64,000 nt of DNA from Erythroxylum novogranatense (Eukaryota; Streptophyta; Magnoliopsida; Malpighiales; Erythroxylaceae), in NCBI GenBank assembly GCA_029891385.1, contig CM057224.1, forward strand, positions 34,849,005-34,913,004, given 5' to 3'. Both the position numbers and the translations under genes were made by a program. Shown piece by piece: positions 22,641 to 34,776 of this stretch (position 1 is its first letter; the number at the start of each line of letters is the position of its first letter). The notes beneath the pieces were generated by a model. That model was not told where the DNA came from, did no database searches, and saw only the letters and a program-made list of their open reading frames with translations.

Positions 22641-23985
22641 TCTAAAAAAACAGATGCTTTAAAACAAACAACTTTTGTTCCTCAAGAAGGTAGAATTGAT
22701 ATCCCACGATATCCTATTTAACAAACACTTGTCGACTTTGCATCAAGCCAATCTGACCGTGTCCGCTTCACATAAGGTGACAACCCCAAACTTTCAGCTA
22801 AGAAAGATAGGGCTTTATGTTAGTCCACATCTCATATGGAGTAACATCAACGCCTTTAACTAACTCGCTTAACAAGTAAATAGTCGTCTCGAGGCGCATA
22901 CCCCAAAAACTGTGCAAAACCTATCATTAATCGCACCATGTCTAACAAGATTCAATATCTCCTTTCAGCCACACCATTGTGCTGCGGCGTGCAAGGTGGA
23001 GTGTACTGAGATAAAATCTCATTATCTCTGAGATAATCCAAAACTGTTGGTCTAAGCATTTTCCACCACGATCAGATCGTAATGTATTCATACTTTTACC
23101 AAGTTAGTTTTCTACTTCATTTCAATTATTTGAACTTTTCAAACGCTTGATTTGTATCTCATCGACACGGTACCCATATCGTGAATAATCATCGATAAAA
23201 GTAATGAAGTAAAGACAACCACTTCGCATGGATGGACATCGACCACATACATCCAAATGTATCGTGTCTAATATTCCATTCACTCGCTTTCCTTTCCCTT
23301 AAAGGATAACTTGGTCATCTTGCCTAATAAACAAGATTTGCATGTGTCATATGATTCATAATCAAATGACCCTAAACCGCCACTCTTATGGAGCTTAGCG
23401 ATCGTGTCTCATTTATATGGCCAAGTCGACAATGCCATAAGTAAGTTGATTTTAAATTATCTCGATTATGTCTTTTCGCGTCATTGACATTCAGAATCGG
23501 ATATGACATATCTAATATGTCAATTCCATTGCATAATGTACCAAGATAGCATAGAGCATTCCATTCAACTAATAGAACAACCATTGCTACTAAAAGTCCA
23601 ATGGAAACCAAATTATTGAAACAAGAAATGCATAATATGTTCTTTGTTAAAACAGTACAAAATGACAATCATCCAATTTGAATACAAGCCCACTAGGAGT
23701 GACAAGACATAAGTGTCTCTACTAATGTAGCAACTCTTCTTTGCATTACCTACACGAAGGTCTAGTTCTCCTTTTATGAGTCATCTCATCGTCCCTAAGG
23801 CCCTACATATCATTTCATATGTATGAGCCACAACCGTATCAAACACCCATATGTTTTGATCGAAAAAAGATAACCTCAATGACAAACATATTTGAAGGAG
23901 TAGAGGCATCTGATGCCTTCTTCTGCTTCAAGAACTCGAATAGACTTTACGCTTTTGCCTCTAGTGGCCAATCTTGCCACAATGA
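22641..23985 (-). pseudogene. Copia-1 protease-integrase remnant
   Basis: Homologous to Copia-2 37,640-39,100 in order and sequence. The pre-integrase block 'TLCNGIDILDMSYPILNVND' and 'STYLWHCRLGHINETRS' (~23,372-23,560) is readable and keeps a His-containing zinc-ligand segment. The integrase core between ~22,980 and 23,330 can be followed only at nucleotide level, with several frame changes. The protease DTGCSSH motif is recognisable only as decayed nucleotides near 23,850. Confidence 0.75.
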
Positions 23986-23989
23986 AAGC

Positions 23990-24665
23990 AAAATCCTTTT
24001 AGGCGCTTACTTTGGTTTTTCCTTGATGGCACTTCCATTTGGTTTCTTGGCCTTTTCTTCTTGGACCGTAAGAAGAAGCATCCACCACTAGCACTCGCCA
24101 TATCCTTCTTGATAGCTCGCTCAATATCTTGAGCAGATTGATCACCAGAATTGTTGTGGATATTTGGTTCATCGATAGTTTAACACGAACCGTGAATAAC
24201 GTCGACAATCCAACCGTAATTAAGTCTATACTTAACTCATAATCCATTACAAATCCTAAGACAGCCAATCTCTATATAGCCATTCATCTTCGGGCATCCT
24301 CGACAGCAGATGTCCCTCGAGTCATCTTTAATGGTGAAGAGAAGCCTTGAGGTCTCGAACCTTTCGCATCGAAGCTTACTCATCAAACAGCTCCCTAAGA
24401 TGAAATACTATAGTGTGAGCATCCATAGACTCGTCTTTATACGCACTCGGTGATATCGAGGCAAGCATAATGCAAGTATCCATATCAACGCCCTTTAGAT
24501 GCTTATAATATGCTTTCGATCCTCATCGAAACATCGACAAGCGAGTGCATCTAAAGTGGAACATCTAGGGCGATCCCGCCTCGATCCAAAACAATTCTCA
24601 GATTCCTCCGTCAATCAAGAAAATTCGGTCCAGAATAGGGAGCGAAAATTCACACTGAAAGATAT
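23990..24665 (-). pseudogene. Copia-1 gag remnant, start codon lost
   Basis: Aligns with the Copia-2 gag. The start ATG of Copia-2 (after 'gattgaag') is ATA here at 24,665-24,663, a G-to-A change. The open piece 23,999-24,268 contains 'LGFVMDYELSIDLITVGLS' and 'MNQISTTI', matching the corresponding Copia-2 block, and ends in basic sequence upstream of the zinc-finger region. The N-terminal ~100 codons are scrambled by indels. Confidence 0.75.
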
Positions 24666-25429
24666 CTTCAATCAACCTAAGCGCGATAGAGCGAAGGAAT
24701 GTTAGAATAGAAATGCCTGCATGATCATAAGGACTTGCATGACATGCATATGGCTCCCACTAGTTTTCTAGAATCCATAACCCTCTTTACGAATCCAAAG
24801 AAACAAAGTGACAAAATGTCCTAGTGGGTCGATATCCGACATTGCTAAGAATGACCTTGGGTTTACCCAACAAGCCACTTCTTAGGTCAATCGGTAGGTA
24901 TCAGTCATACCAATTGCATCATTGATAACCGACATTAAGAATGACCTTGAGGTTAGCTCAACAAGCCACCTTATGTCTCAGGAGGTATCAGACATACCAA
25001 TTACATCTTAGACACAACTATCGTCCGATCTATCAACTTGTTGATGTGCGCACTTACATTGGGTTATCAACTCTTTGATGCGCATATCCGATGTACACTA
25101 CCCAACTTCGCCTCATCACGTTGACCTTGAGGTTAGCTCAACAAATCAACGCTTCTAGGAAAACCGACCCATTAATCCGAAAATCTCATTTTCATGGTTC
25201 GAACATATTCGTATAGAGTGAGCTTGAGGTTAGCTCAACAACCCAACCCTAGAAGAACTCTGGTTCTTACCATATTAATGGAAGGCGTTAGTTTTCATAT
25301 TCCGAGGAGGGATTTCGAACTCTAAACTCCAAGCTAAAGGATTATAGTCGCCAGGACTATATGGAATGATTTAGGTTTCATCAATCAAATTGAATCAATC
25401 CTTATAATCATCCAACATCCAACCTGAGC

Positions 25430-25575
25430 ATTTCATAAGTCGCCTTACATCAGAATGCAAGTCGCCTTATGCTGCTGCCCACTCACAAGTCGACTCATAC
25501 GATACAAGTCACCTTATGGCAATACCTAGAACAAGTCGACGTATGTACAATACAAGTCGACTTATTCAGCAAGAA
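25430..25575. repeat. AAGTCGACTT-type repeats in the Copia-1 leader
   Basis: About six degenerate copies (AAGTCGCCTTA, AAGTCGACTCA, AAGTCACCTTA, AAGTCGACGTA, AAGTCGACTTA) at ~20-30 bp spacing between primer site and gag, the same word as at the LTR tip. The matching position in Copia-2 (35,875-36,095) holds a different array built on GTCGACTAGCACATG. The rest of the leader (24,666-26,668) shows no gene. Confidence 0.75.
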
Positions 25576-26670
25576 TTGCTATACTTTCTAATCGGCTAAT
25601 TCCTCAATCCATGTAATCCCAATTCACAATACCAACATACCTAAGGTAATATCTTGTTAATTTGATGTATCAATGAACAATTCATTGTACCATGATTGCC
25701 ATATATGGTCAAAACATATAAAAAAAGTTTGAAACCGAATCAAAACTCAAAGATATCCAAACAATTTAGGAACACCAAATTATCACCCTAAGCATCTCTA
25801 GCTAGTCCATACGTTATCAAATTACTCCGGCACAAGTCACAAAAATTATGACGGCCAAAACAAACAAGATAATGAAATACACTAACGAGACGCTAATGTG
25901 ACCTATTCGGCATCCGAAAATTCTTGGAAAATCAATTTCAAGCAATTCAGTTTGGAAAGCATACCACATCAAGATAACACATTTTCAATCATATTAAAAA
26001 TGGTCCAAGGCATTGGAACTGAAAAATACACATTCAATTATGCCAAGCAAAACAGTCCCAGCAATTTTCACAAAACTGCCAAGTTCTACCTTTTCCTCAA
26101 AATAATCATTGAAACAATTTCAATAAATTCTGAGAAAATTAAATAGGTTACTAAATGTTCAGAAAATGCTTTATGAATTTTTTTAGGATTTATAGCCATC
26201 AAAAACTCAGTCAACCTAAGCAACAAAACCGATTCAAAATCTGTGTTCATCAACACAGCTATTCCCAACAGCATAGAATAAATTCGTGAATAAATAGCAA
26301 ATCACCTTGAAAACACTTTTCCATCCACATAGACATTCACAAACATCTTAGGGACATGTTGGTGAAGGCAAATCCGAAAAAAAATTTTCTAGAATTTATT
26401 ATCGAATTTATACACAGGCCTGTTCACAGAATGTGTCACAAAACAGCATCTAGAACCTTAGGGAATAAAATAGAAAAACTATATCAAATCAAATTGATAA
26501 ATTCTCATCTTTCACAGAAATATTCTATAACATGTTATGAACAATTATGGGCAGAAAAATTTCGAAAAACATATCCCTATACAGAATCGAAATTGGGACA
26601 GCACACATGCATCAACGTCAAATTCACATAGGGCTTCCGATCTAGCTAGGGTTTTAGCTTCATACACGAC

Positions 26671-26690
26671 ACAAGTGGCTTTGATACCAC
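26671..26690 (-). other. Primer-binding site of Copia-1
   Basis: The minus strand reads GTGGTATCAAAGCCACTTGT directly after the 5' LTR. TGGTATCA-AGC is the usual complement of the initiator tRNA-Met 3' end, here with one A for G. Confidence 0.85.
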
Positions 26691-27224
26691 TGTAGGAAAA
26701 TCCTGGGATGTACATCACATGTACAAGGTGCGAAAAACAAAAATTTTTGTCATCGGGACCTTCCCGAAGGCCAGGATCTATGTGTCTGTATGAAGACTCA
26801 AACCTGAATAGCCAATAGAGACTATCTCTAAAGGTATCCACGCAGAGATCAGAAAACCTAACCGGGACAAACCCCTTTGACCCGAGAATAGCTAGAACAA
26901 AGTAAAGGCTGCTAGACCCTACCTCTGTCCTTGGAGAGCTTGGATCAACGTTGGAAAGCTTGAAGAGGAGATGACAAAAACTTGGAGGAGAAGATGAAGA
27001 AACGATGGAGAAGATGAAAGGCTTAGGTTTTTCTCAAAAACCTTACTTTCTTCTTTCAATCCACGATGATCTATATCAAAGAGTGAAGAAACTCTTTTCT
27101 TCTTATGCTTCTTAATCAAAAGCAACGAACATCACTTCTCTTTCTTCCATGTTTTTGTCTTTTTTCATTAAATGAAGTAATGACTAAGCTTAAAAAAGGA
27201 AGCTTCCTCCCAAAGCCACGTAAA

Positions 27225-27263
<39 letters not shown>

Positions 27264-28628
27264 TCTTTAATTAATTAATTATATATATATATATATAATT
27301 GCTGAAGTGGTCCAACACATCTGGGTCGGTCTACTGGCCTACCGTCCCCGATCGCAAACGCTCAGGAGACCTTTCTTAGCAATATCGATATCGCGATCTC
27401 ATCGACATATCCGATCCCATCGGGATCCATTTAATCCTAATGCTCTCCATAATTGGAACTCTGTCCAATTACTATTTTATGATTCTCTCAATCACTCTTA
27501 TCGTGTGACCACTTTAGGTTCCGGTTATGTTGGCCACTTAGATTAACAATTAATCTGAAAGCAAGTCATGGCGCGCCTAGCAACACATCATGACCCCCAA
27601 TTGACCGGAAAGTAATCGGTTTGATGAATTCATCACGAACCCTTCCATAGACAATTACCGTGCAATTCGTCCTTTCACCATCCTATACCCCACTTGGTTA
27701 TGAGTATGGTCAAGTATCGACTCTCACTAGACCGAGTCTAGCCCAAGTGAAATTAGTTCTCGTCCTAGGACTCATTACTCTATATGTCAATGAGGACACT
27801 CTTCATGACATATTTGCTGGCCAGCCTTACAAGTAATGATCCCGACAAGAGGCCATGGGTATCTCTTATGCTAATCCAGAAGTGGTGAATCCTTTATTGG
27901 CTACTCAATTACGTTCGAATACCTCAAGCTGTACCCAAGCACCACCCTATGAGCGACCTCTGGAAGGCAACAAGGAATGGAGTCAAAGCACAGAATCAGT
28001 ATCCAAGATATCCTTGAGTACCTCAAGTCTAAGGATACTTGCACCATTGCTATGATGAGATTATCACTGACACTAGAAGAAGATATCCATGTGATGATCT
28101 CATGGCAGGTCATCCAATGTACTTACTACCGCTAGTAAGCATCCACGTGTCAACTCTAAATATCTCATATTTACGGTTTACGAGATCCTTGATCCAATCA
28201 AGGAATATGACATGTGCTAGTCTAACCGGATTAATGATGTCCAGTCTCATTAATCCTATGACTAGGAAAATTTGAATCTTGACATAATTGCACATGATAG
28301 GAATCTCGATAGTATGATCACATCATAATTTCCTTCATGCTATGTCATATATCATAGACTTCATTAATTCGATTAAAGATCCAATCAATTCATAAACACT
28401 GTTCATGAATATCAAATTAATGAAATATGCCTTTCTTTATTTATTCATAAAGTCTGTACACGACTTTGAATAAAACCCGCTAAAGGGGATTGTCTTTAGG
28501 GCACTACTCTAACAATCTAACGGTACTGAACATCCATAAGTCGACTTACACTGGTGAACAAGGCGACTTATCAGTACCGAGCAAGCATAAGTCGACTTAC
28601 ACATGGTACAAGTCGACTTACACTTACA
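26691..28628 (-). mobile_element. Copia-1 5' LTR (1,938 bp)
   Basis: TGTAGGAAAATCC at 26,691 to TTACA at 28,628, with the GTCTG duplication next to it. It contains the 114-bp AAGTCGACTT extension (28,515-28,628) and a short TA run. Open frames in it are shadows of repeated LTR sequence. Confidence 0.9.
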
Positions 28629-28633
28629 GTCTG

Positions 28634-29752
28634 ATTACCTCATCCACATACTTCTTAGCCAAAACATTCAAGGAATCTGTCTGTTTAATTGCCAAGAAGT
28701 GTGCTGACTTGGTCAACCTATCAACGATCACCCATATAACGTTATGCTTCTTGCTAGTCCTCGGTAATCCCATCAGATAATACATGGTGATCTTCTCCCA
28801 TTTCCATTCCGGAATCGGCAATGGATTAAGCTTGCCTGAAGGTGCTTGGTGTTCAGCTTTCACTTGTTGACCCACTAAACATCTTTTAGCATACTATGTC
28901 ACATCTTTCCTCATTCCCTTCCACCAAAAATACTCTTTCAAATTCCGATACATCTTAGAACTCCCTGGGTGCATTGCATACGGAGCATTATGCACCTCAT
29001 CAAGGATCTCATCCTTCAGCTCTAACATGTCTGGAACACGCAATCTATTGTCCATAACCATCAATCCATCTTCCTTCACCTTTACTTCAGAAGGTTTTCC
29101 ATTCTTGATCTCTTCTCTAAGCTTACTCAAGTACTCATCCTGTTCCTGCAATTCTTTAATCTTCTCCTTCAATACTGGTCTCACTCTGAAATTTGCCAAG
29201 ATACAATCAGGTTTAACTTGTCTCAACATCACATCAAGTCTGGCTAATTCCTTCAGCAAAGGAAAATAGATCGTTTCCACATGTGCCATAGCGGACTTCC
29301 TACTCAAAGCATTGGCTACTACATTAGCTTTACCCGGATGGTAGTCTATCATCAAGTCATAATCCTTCAACAATTCTAACCATCGCCTCTGCCTCAAATT
29401 CAGCTCTTTCTGAGTCAACAAGTACTTAAGACTCTTATAGTCTATAAATACCCTAGTAGTAACTCCATATAAGTAATGTCTCCAAATCTTCAATGCGAAA
29501 ATTATAGCAGCCAATTCCAAATCATGAATAGGATAGTTGATCTCATAAGGCTTTAATTGCCTAGAAGCATAGGCAATCACTTTCTCTCCTTGCATCAATA
29601 CACACCCTAAACGCTTCTAGAAGCGCCATCAGATACAATGTATCCATCATCACCATAGGTAACGTCGAGAATCGGTCACGATAGTAAGCCTATTCTTGAT
29701 TCCTCAAACCGCTCTGCACTCCTCGGTCCATTCAAATTTCGATTCTTCCTCG
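28634..29752 (-). pseudogene. Tekay RNase H-integrase N-terminal half
   Basis: One frame from 29,598 carries RNase H: '[20 protein letters not shown]', '[20 protein letters not shown]', '[17 protein letters not shown]'. The usual catalytic Asp of the ADALSR motif is Asn here. The integrase H2C2 finger follows ('[16 protein letters not shown]...WWKGMRKDV'), then an in-frame TAG (28,894-28,896), and 'RCLVGQQVKAEHQ', where the second zinc Cys of the usual CLTCQQ is Gly. The core starts with 'VIWVIVDRLTKSAHF', containing the first catalytic Asp, and is cut at 28,629 by Copia-1. Between 29,600 and 29,752 the link to RT is out of frame. Confidence 0.88.
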
Positions 29753-32428
29753 TCAATTTGGAAAGTGGGCAATATCATAAAAAAAGCCCTCCACAAACCT
29801 CCTGTAATATCCAACTAATCCCAAGAAACTTCTCACTTCAGCTACATTCTTAGGTGCTTCCCATTTAACCACAGCTTCTATCTTTTGTGGATCCACATGC
29901 ACTCCACGCTCTGAAATCACATGCCCAAGAAATACCACTTCTCTTAACCAAAATTCGCACTTATCAAATTTGGCATATAGTTCATTCTTTCTCAATGTCT
30001 CCAAGGCAACCCTCAAATGATCCTCATGCTCCCCATCACTCTTAGAATAGACCAATATATCATCAATAAAGACAATGATAAATTGGTCTAGGAAGGACTT
30101 AAAGACTCTATTCATCAAATCCATAAAGACTGCAGGAGCATTTGTTAACCCGAAAGGCATAACCAAAAACTCAAAGTGGCCATACCGCGTCCTAAAAGCA
30201 GTCTTGGACACATCGATCTCCTTAATCCTCAACTGATGGTAACTCGATCTCAAATATATCTTAGAAAAGACTCTCACCCCTTGCAACTGGTCAAATAAAT
30301 CATCTATGCGCAGGAGCGGATATCTGCTCTTAACGGTGGCATGATTCAGCTTCCTATAATCCACACACATCCGCAACGACCCATCTTTCTTCTTCACAAA
30401 GAGAACCGGAGCTACCCAAGGCGAAGAGCTCGGCCTAATATAACCCTTCTCTAAAAGATCCTCCAATTGCTCCTTAAGCTCTTTCAATTCAGTCGGCGCC
30501 ATTCGGTAAGGCGGAATTGAAATCGACATAGTACCTGGTAGAAGCTCAACGGGAAACTCAATTTCCCTAGGCGGAGGTAGTCCTGGCAATTCCTCGAGAA
30601 AGACATCCGAGAATTCCCTGACTACAGGAATGTCTTCCAACCTACCTCTATCTGCCTTCGTGTCTAACACATAAGCCAAATATGCTTCACACCCCTTACT
30701 CATCATTCTCTCTGTTGTCATCGCCGAAACAATCCGAGGCGGACTGACTTTTCTATCTTCCATGAATACCACTTTTCCGCCATCCTCTAGCTCGAATTCC
30801 ACTGTCTTCTGCTTGCAGTCTAAATGGGCATGATACTTCTCTAATGTATCCATACCTAAGATCACATCCAATCCTCCCATCTTCAAAGGCATCAAGTCTA
30901 CCACAAATTTTCCTCCACTAATCCCTATCTCACACTCTCTATAGACTTGACTGATAATGTACTGGCCGATCGGAGTACTCACCATCAGCGGAGTATCCAA
31001 TGGGCTCAAATTTCTCCTAAGCACAGTCCTTCCCGAAGACAGGAAAGAATGGGTAGAACCCGGATCAATTAAAGCAAGAACATCATCATCAAACAGTTTA
31101 ACCATACTCGTCACCACTTCTAGAGCTGTCTCTGCCTCCTCTCGTGTCATTGCAAACACTCTAGCTGGTGCTTGCCCCCTGGATCTGTCTGGAAGGTGAG
31201 CTCTCTTAGGCACTCCAGAGCTACCCACTTCAGTCACAACCTTCTGTCCGACTGTCTCTGTTCTTCTGGAAACTTGCATCTGTGATCCCTCTCTTCTGTT
31301 CGGCTTAGGACACTCTTTGGCCAAGTGTCCTTTCTGTCCACAATTGAAGCATGCTCTTGTTACTCTGTAACATTCTCCTCTAAGATGCCTCCCACAATGC
31401 TCACATTTGGGAAGAGATGGCCTCTCCCCATCTCCTCTTCCACTGCCGCCCACCGTTGAGGCTTGGTGAGAAACAGTAGAAGTTCTCATAGGCCTAGGCC
31501 AGCTCCCACCGCTGCTCCTCTCCTCAGACGACACAGGAAAGGTTCTGGCACTTCTCTCAGGAATAGAAGTACCACCTCCCCTCCTGAACTGCTCTCTTCC
31601 CTTTCTTTTCCGGCTAACTGCACTCTTAATGTTCTCGATGTTCTCAACTCTCAATGCTGCTTCAACCAGCTGTTGAAAGTCACCAAAGTTCTGCATTACC
31701 ACCTTCTCTCTAATAGCGAGGTGCAGGCCCGACTCAAACCGGCGGCACTTAGCAGCTTCACTGAACATCAGCTCTGAAGCATACCTTGACAATTGAGTAA
31801 ACCGGCGCTCATATTCAGCCACTGTCATCTCCCTCTGGGTGAGACTCAGAAACTCTCTCTGCTTCTGCTGAATGTACACCTCAGACAGATACTTCTTCCT
31901 GTAAATAGCCAGGAAGTCTTCCCATGTCAACCCTATCGGCTTCAGCTGACTCCCCGGTACACACTCCCACCAATGCAAGGCATCACCCTGGAGTAAACTG
32001 GCAGCATAAACCACTCTCTCGTCATCCTCGCACTCCATCTGATCCAACACTCTCTCGATCTTCCTCAACCAGTTCTCGACTTCCTCAGGATCCGTGGTCC
32101 CGTAGAAGTCCACCGCTCTGTACTTTCTCAACTTGTCAAGCTATCTCCCCTTCTTAACTGGGGCCGAACCAGAAGCTTATGTCATTTGACCCATAGCCTG
32201 AACAAAGGCTTGGGTAAATGCTTGGAACAATCTCGGGTCTAAAGCAGACACTTGCTCAGACTGACTAGGCAACTACTGTGTCTGAGATTGGAGGGGCTCA
32301 CTACTTTGCCCTCGAGAAGCCTCAGCCACTCCCGGAGCTACGGACTCATCCGTGCTCTCCTCCCTTGGTGGAGAGTCAGGTGTAATTGAACCTTGCAGAA
32401 CTCCTTGTGTCCTTCTACGAGGTGGCAT
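29753..32428 (-). pseudogene. Tekay gag-protease-reverse transcriptase
   Basis: The probable start is ATG at 32,428 ('MPPRRRTQGV', typical of plant gypsy gag), followed by three in-frame stops before 32,150; after that the frame is open for 792 codons to 29,753. Counting from 32,131: gag core (1-170, '[10 protein letters not shown]'), CCHC knuckle C261-C264-H269-C274, aspartic protease '[13 protein letters not shown]' (351-363, D-P-G in place of D-S/T-G), RT ~510-790 with 'VDYRKLN', '[20 protein letters not shown]' and catalytic 'FIDD' (688-691). RT motif A reads '[11 protein letters not shown]', with Tyr (codon 30,256-30,254) replacing the catalytic Asp. The frame is lost after 'YYRRFVEGF' at a T-run near 29,782. 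Confidence 0.92.
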
Positions 32429-32599
32429 CTTACTCCTTCAATGAAAATATTTTTAATTAGCTACAATTCTTTTTAATCTTAGTTCCTATATGTATGCATA
32501 ATATGCATATCACTTAATACAAACAATCAATTCATAATGCAACATTTAATCATATAACAAAATAATTTCCCTACTATGCATCCTAAGCCTAGGAGTAAA

Positions 32600-32617
32600 C
32601 CTAAGCTCTGATAACAA
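32600..32617 (-). other. Primer-binding site of the Tekay element
   Basis: The minus strand reads TGTTATCAGAGCTTAGG four bases after the 5' LTR end (32,622). It differs by one base from TGGTATCAGAGC, the initiator tRNA-Met complement. Confidence 0.8.
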
Positions 32618-32621
32618 AAAA

Positions 32622-32902
32622 TGTTGACCCCGTCTCCGAGGCCCAACATTCGAAAACACACAAACATGGAAGACCCAAAAACGACAACTTTCTGACCTCA
32701 ATTTGGCTAACTCGAAAAGGAGAAGTAGATCGGCTTCTAAGGACATTTATTCCTCATATTCTAACGATTCTAACGCCACAGAAATCACTCAATTCGGATT
32801 TGGAATGAAAAAGTTATGCTCAAAATACTATCTAAAGAAAACAGTCAAAACTGACACTCTACCGACTTCATGTCAGAATTATAAAATTTTAGAGGTTCAA
32901 TT
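32622..32902 (-). mobile_element. Tekay 5' LTR, segment 1 (before Copia-2)
   Basis: Matches 15,022-15,302 of the 3' LTR almost base for base up to 'agaggttcaatt', where Copia-2 begins. CAATT (32,898-32,902) is one copy of the Copia-2 duplication. The LTR continues at 42,634. Confidence 0.92.
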
Positions 32903-34756
32903 TGTTAGAGTAGTGCCCTAAAGGCAATCGCCTTTAGCGCGTTTTGTACAAAGTTGTATACAGAGTTTATGAATAAATAAAGAAAGGCATATTTCATTAA
33001 TTTGATGTTCATTATTTATGAATGGATATTGATCTATAAGCAAATTAATGAAGTCCATGATATATGACATAGCATGAAGGAAATTATGATGTGATCATAC
33101 TACTGAGATTCCTATCATGTGCAATTATGTCAGTATCTAAATTATCCCTAGTCATAGGATTACTAAGACCGACATCGGTAATCCGAAAGACTAGCACATC
33201 TCAAGCTCCTTGATTTGATCAGCGGTGGATCTCGAAACGTAAATATGAGATATTTAGGGTTGAGATGTGGATGCTTACTAGAGGTAGTAAGTACATTGGA
33301 TGACCTGCTATGAGATCATCACATGGATGTCCTATTCTAATGTCAGTGATAATCTCATCATCGCAATAGTGCAAGTATCCTTAGACTTGAGGTACTCGAG
33401 AATATCTTGAATCTTGATTACGTGCTGACTCCATTCCTTGTTGCCTTACGGAGGTCGCTCGTAGGGTGGTGCTTGGGTGCGACTTGAGGTATTGAAGGTA
33501 ATTGAGTAGCCAATAGAGGATTCACCACTTCTGTGATAGCAGAAGATGATACCCATGGCCTCTTGTCAGGGTCATTACTTGGAAATCTCTTATCAGAGTA
33601 CATATGTCATGAAGAGTGTCTTCATTGACATATTAAGTAATGAGTCCCAGGACAAGAACTTAAATCACTTGGACTAGATTTGACGTAGTCAGTCTAGTAA
33701 GAGTTGACACTTTGCCCATACTCATAACCAAGTAGGGTATAGCATGGTGAAAGGACAAATTGCACGGTAATTGTCTATGGAAAGGTTCGTGATATGGTTC
33801 ATGATGAATATAGATTCATTCGTCAAACCAATTACTTTCCGGTCAATTGAGGGTCATGATGTGTTGCTAGATACCGCTCATGACTTGCTTGGATTAAGTG
33901 TTGATTTAAGTGGCCAACATAACCGGGAACCTAATGGGTCACACGTATAACAGTGACTCGGAGGATTCGTAAAATAGTTTTAGACAGAGTTCTAATAAAT
34001 GGAGAGCAAACGAATTAAATAGATCCCGATGAGATCGAGATATGTCCCGATGAGATCGCGACATCGATATTGCTGAAAAAGGTTTTCGGTGGTTTTTCCA
34101 TACTGGGACCCGGTAGGACCGACCCCAGTATGACTAGACCACTTCAGCAGTTATATACATATATATATATATATATGATTAATTAATTAAAGAATTAATT
34201 TATATATATATATATATGTGTGTGTGTGTAAACGTGGATGGATGAAGAAAGGAGAAGAAGCTTCTCCATTTTATGCTTAGTCATTAATGCATTAAATGAC
34301 TAAAGACAAAAATGAAAGGATGAAGAGGCATGATCGTTGGTTTTGGGATATAAAAGAAAAAGAAAGAGTTTCTTTCTTTAAGATGATGATCTTCGTGGCT
34401 TTTGAAGAAGAAGAAAGGTTTTGTGAAAACCTAAATGAGAAGTTTGTTCTCTCATCATCGATAATCATCCTCTTCAAGCTTCTTCGTCTCTTCTCCATCG
34501 TTTCTCAAGCTCTCCAAGGACAAAGGTAAGAGCTAGCACTCTTTAATTTGTTCTAGCTATTCCTGGGTCAAAGGGTTTATCCCGGTTAGGTTCTCCGATC
34601 TCTGCGTGGATACCGTTAGAGACGGTCTCCTTTGGTCGTTTTGGTTTGACTTTGTTATATAGTCACATGTATCCTGGCTTTCGGGAAGGTCCCGAAACAA
34701 AAAATTTTGTTTTACGCACCGTGGGCATGTGATGCTCACACCGGGATTTTCCTACA
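32903..34756 (+). mobile_element. Copia-2 5' LTR (1,854 bp)
   Basis: TGTTAGAGTAGTGCC at 32,903 to 'ttttcctaca' at 34,756, followed at once by a primer site. It matches 40,791-42,628 closely. The ~77-codon frames at 34,296-34,529 and 42,168-42,401 are the same LTR sequence twice, with no recognisable domain. Confidence 0.92.
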
Positions 34757-34776
34757 GTGGTATCAGAGCCACTTGT
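34757..34776 (+). other. Primer-binding site of Copia-2
   Basis: GTGGTATCAGAGCCACTTGT directly follows the 5' LTR: an exact match to the common initiator tRNA-Met complement TGGTATCAGAGC. Confidence 0.92.

Larger units (their letters stand above)
19006..28628 (-). mobile_element. Copia-1: Ty1/copia element in the Tekay integrase, TSD GTCTG
   Basis: GTCTG at 19,001-19,005 and 28,629-28,633 flanks TGTAGG...TTACA termini. LTRs of 1,971 and 1,938 bp, a tRNA-Met-type primer site, a ~2-kb leader, and decayed gag-PR-IN-RT-RH on the minus strand. It is the same broad family as Copia-2: the internal parts align block for block. Its LTR has 114 extra bp at the sense 5' end, made of AAGTCGACTT repeats. 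No frame longer than ~100 codons survives. Confidence 0.92.

Noticed and set aside
34296..34529. 77-codon open frame repeated at 42,168-42,401
   Set aside because: It lies in both LTRs of Copia-2, has no recognisable domain and overlaps an equally long antisense frame; it is LTR sequence.
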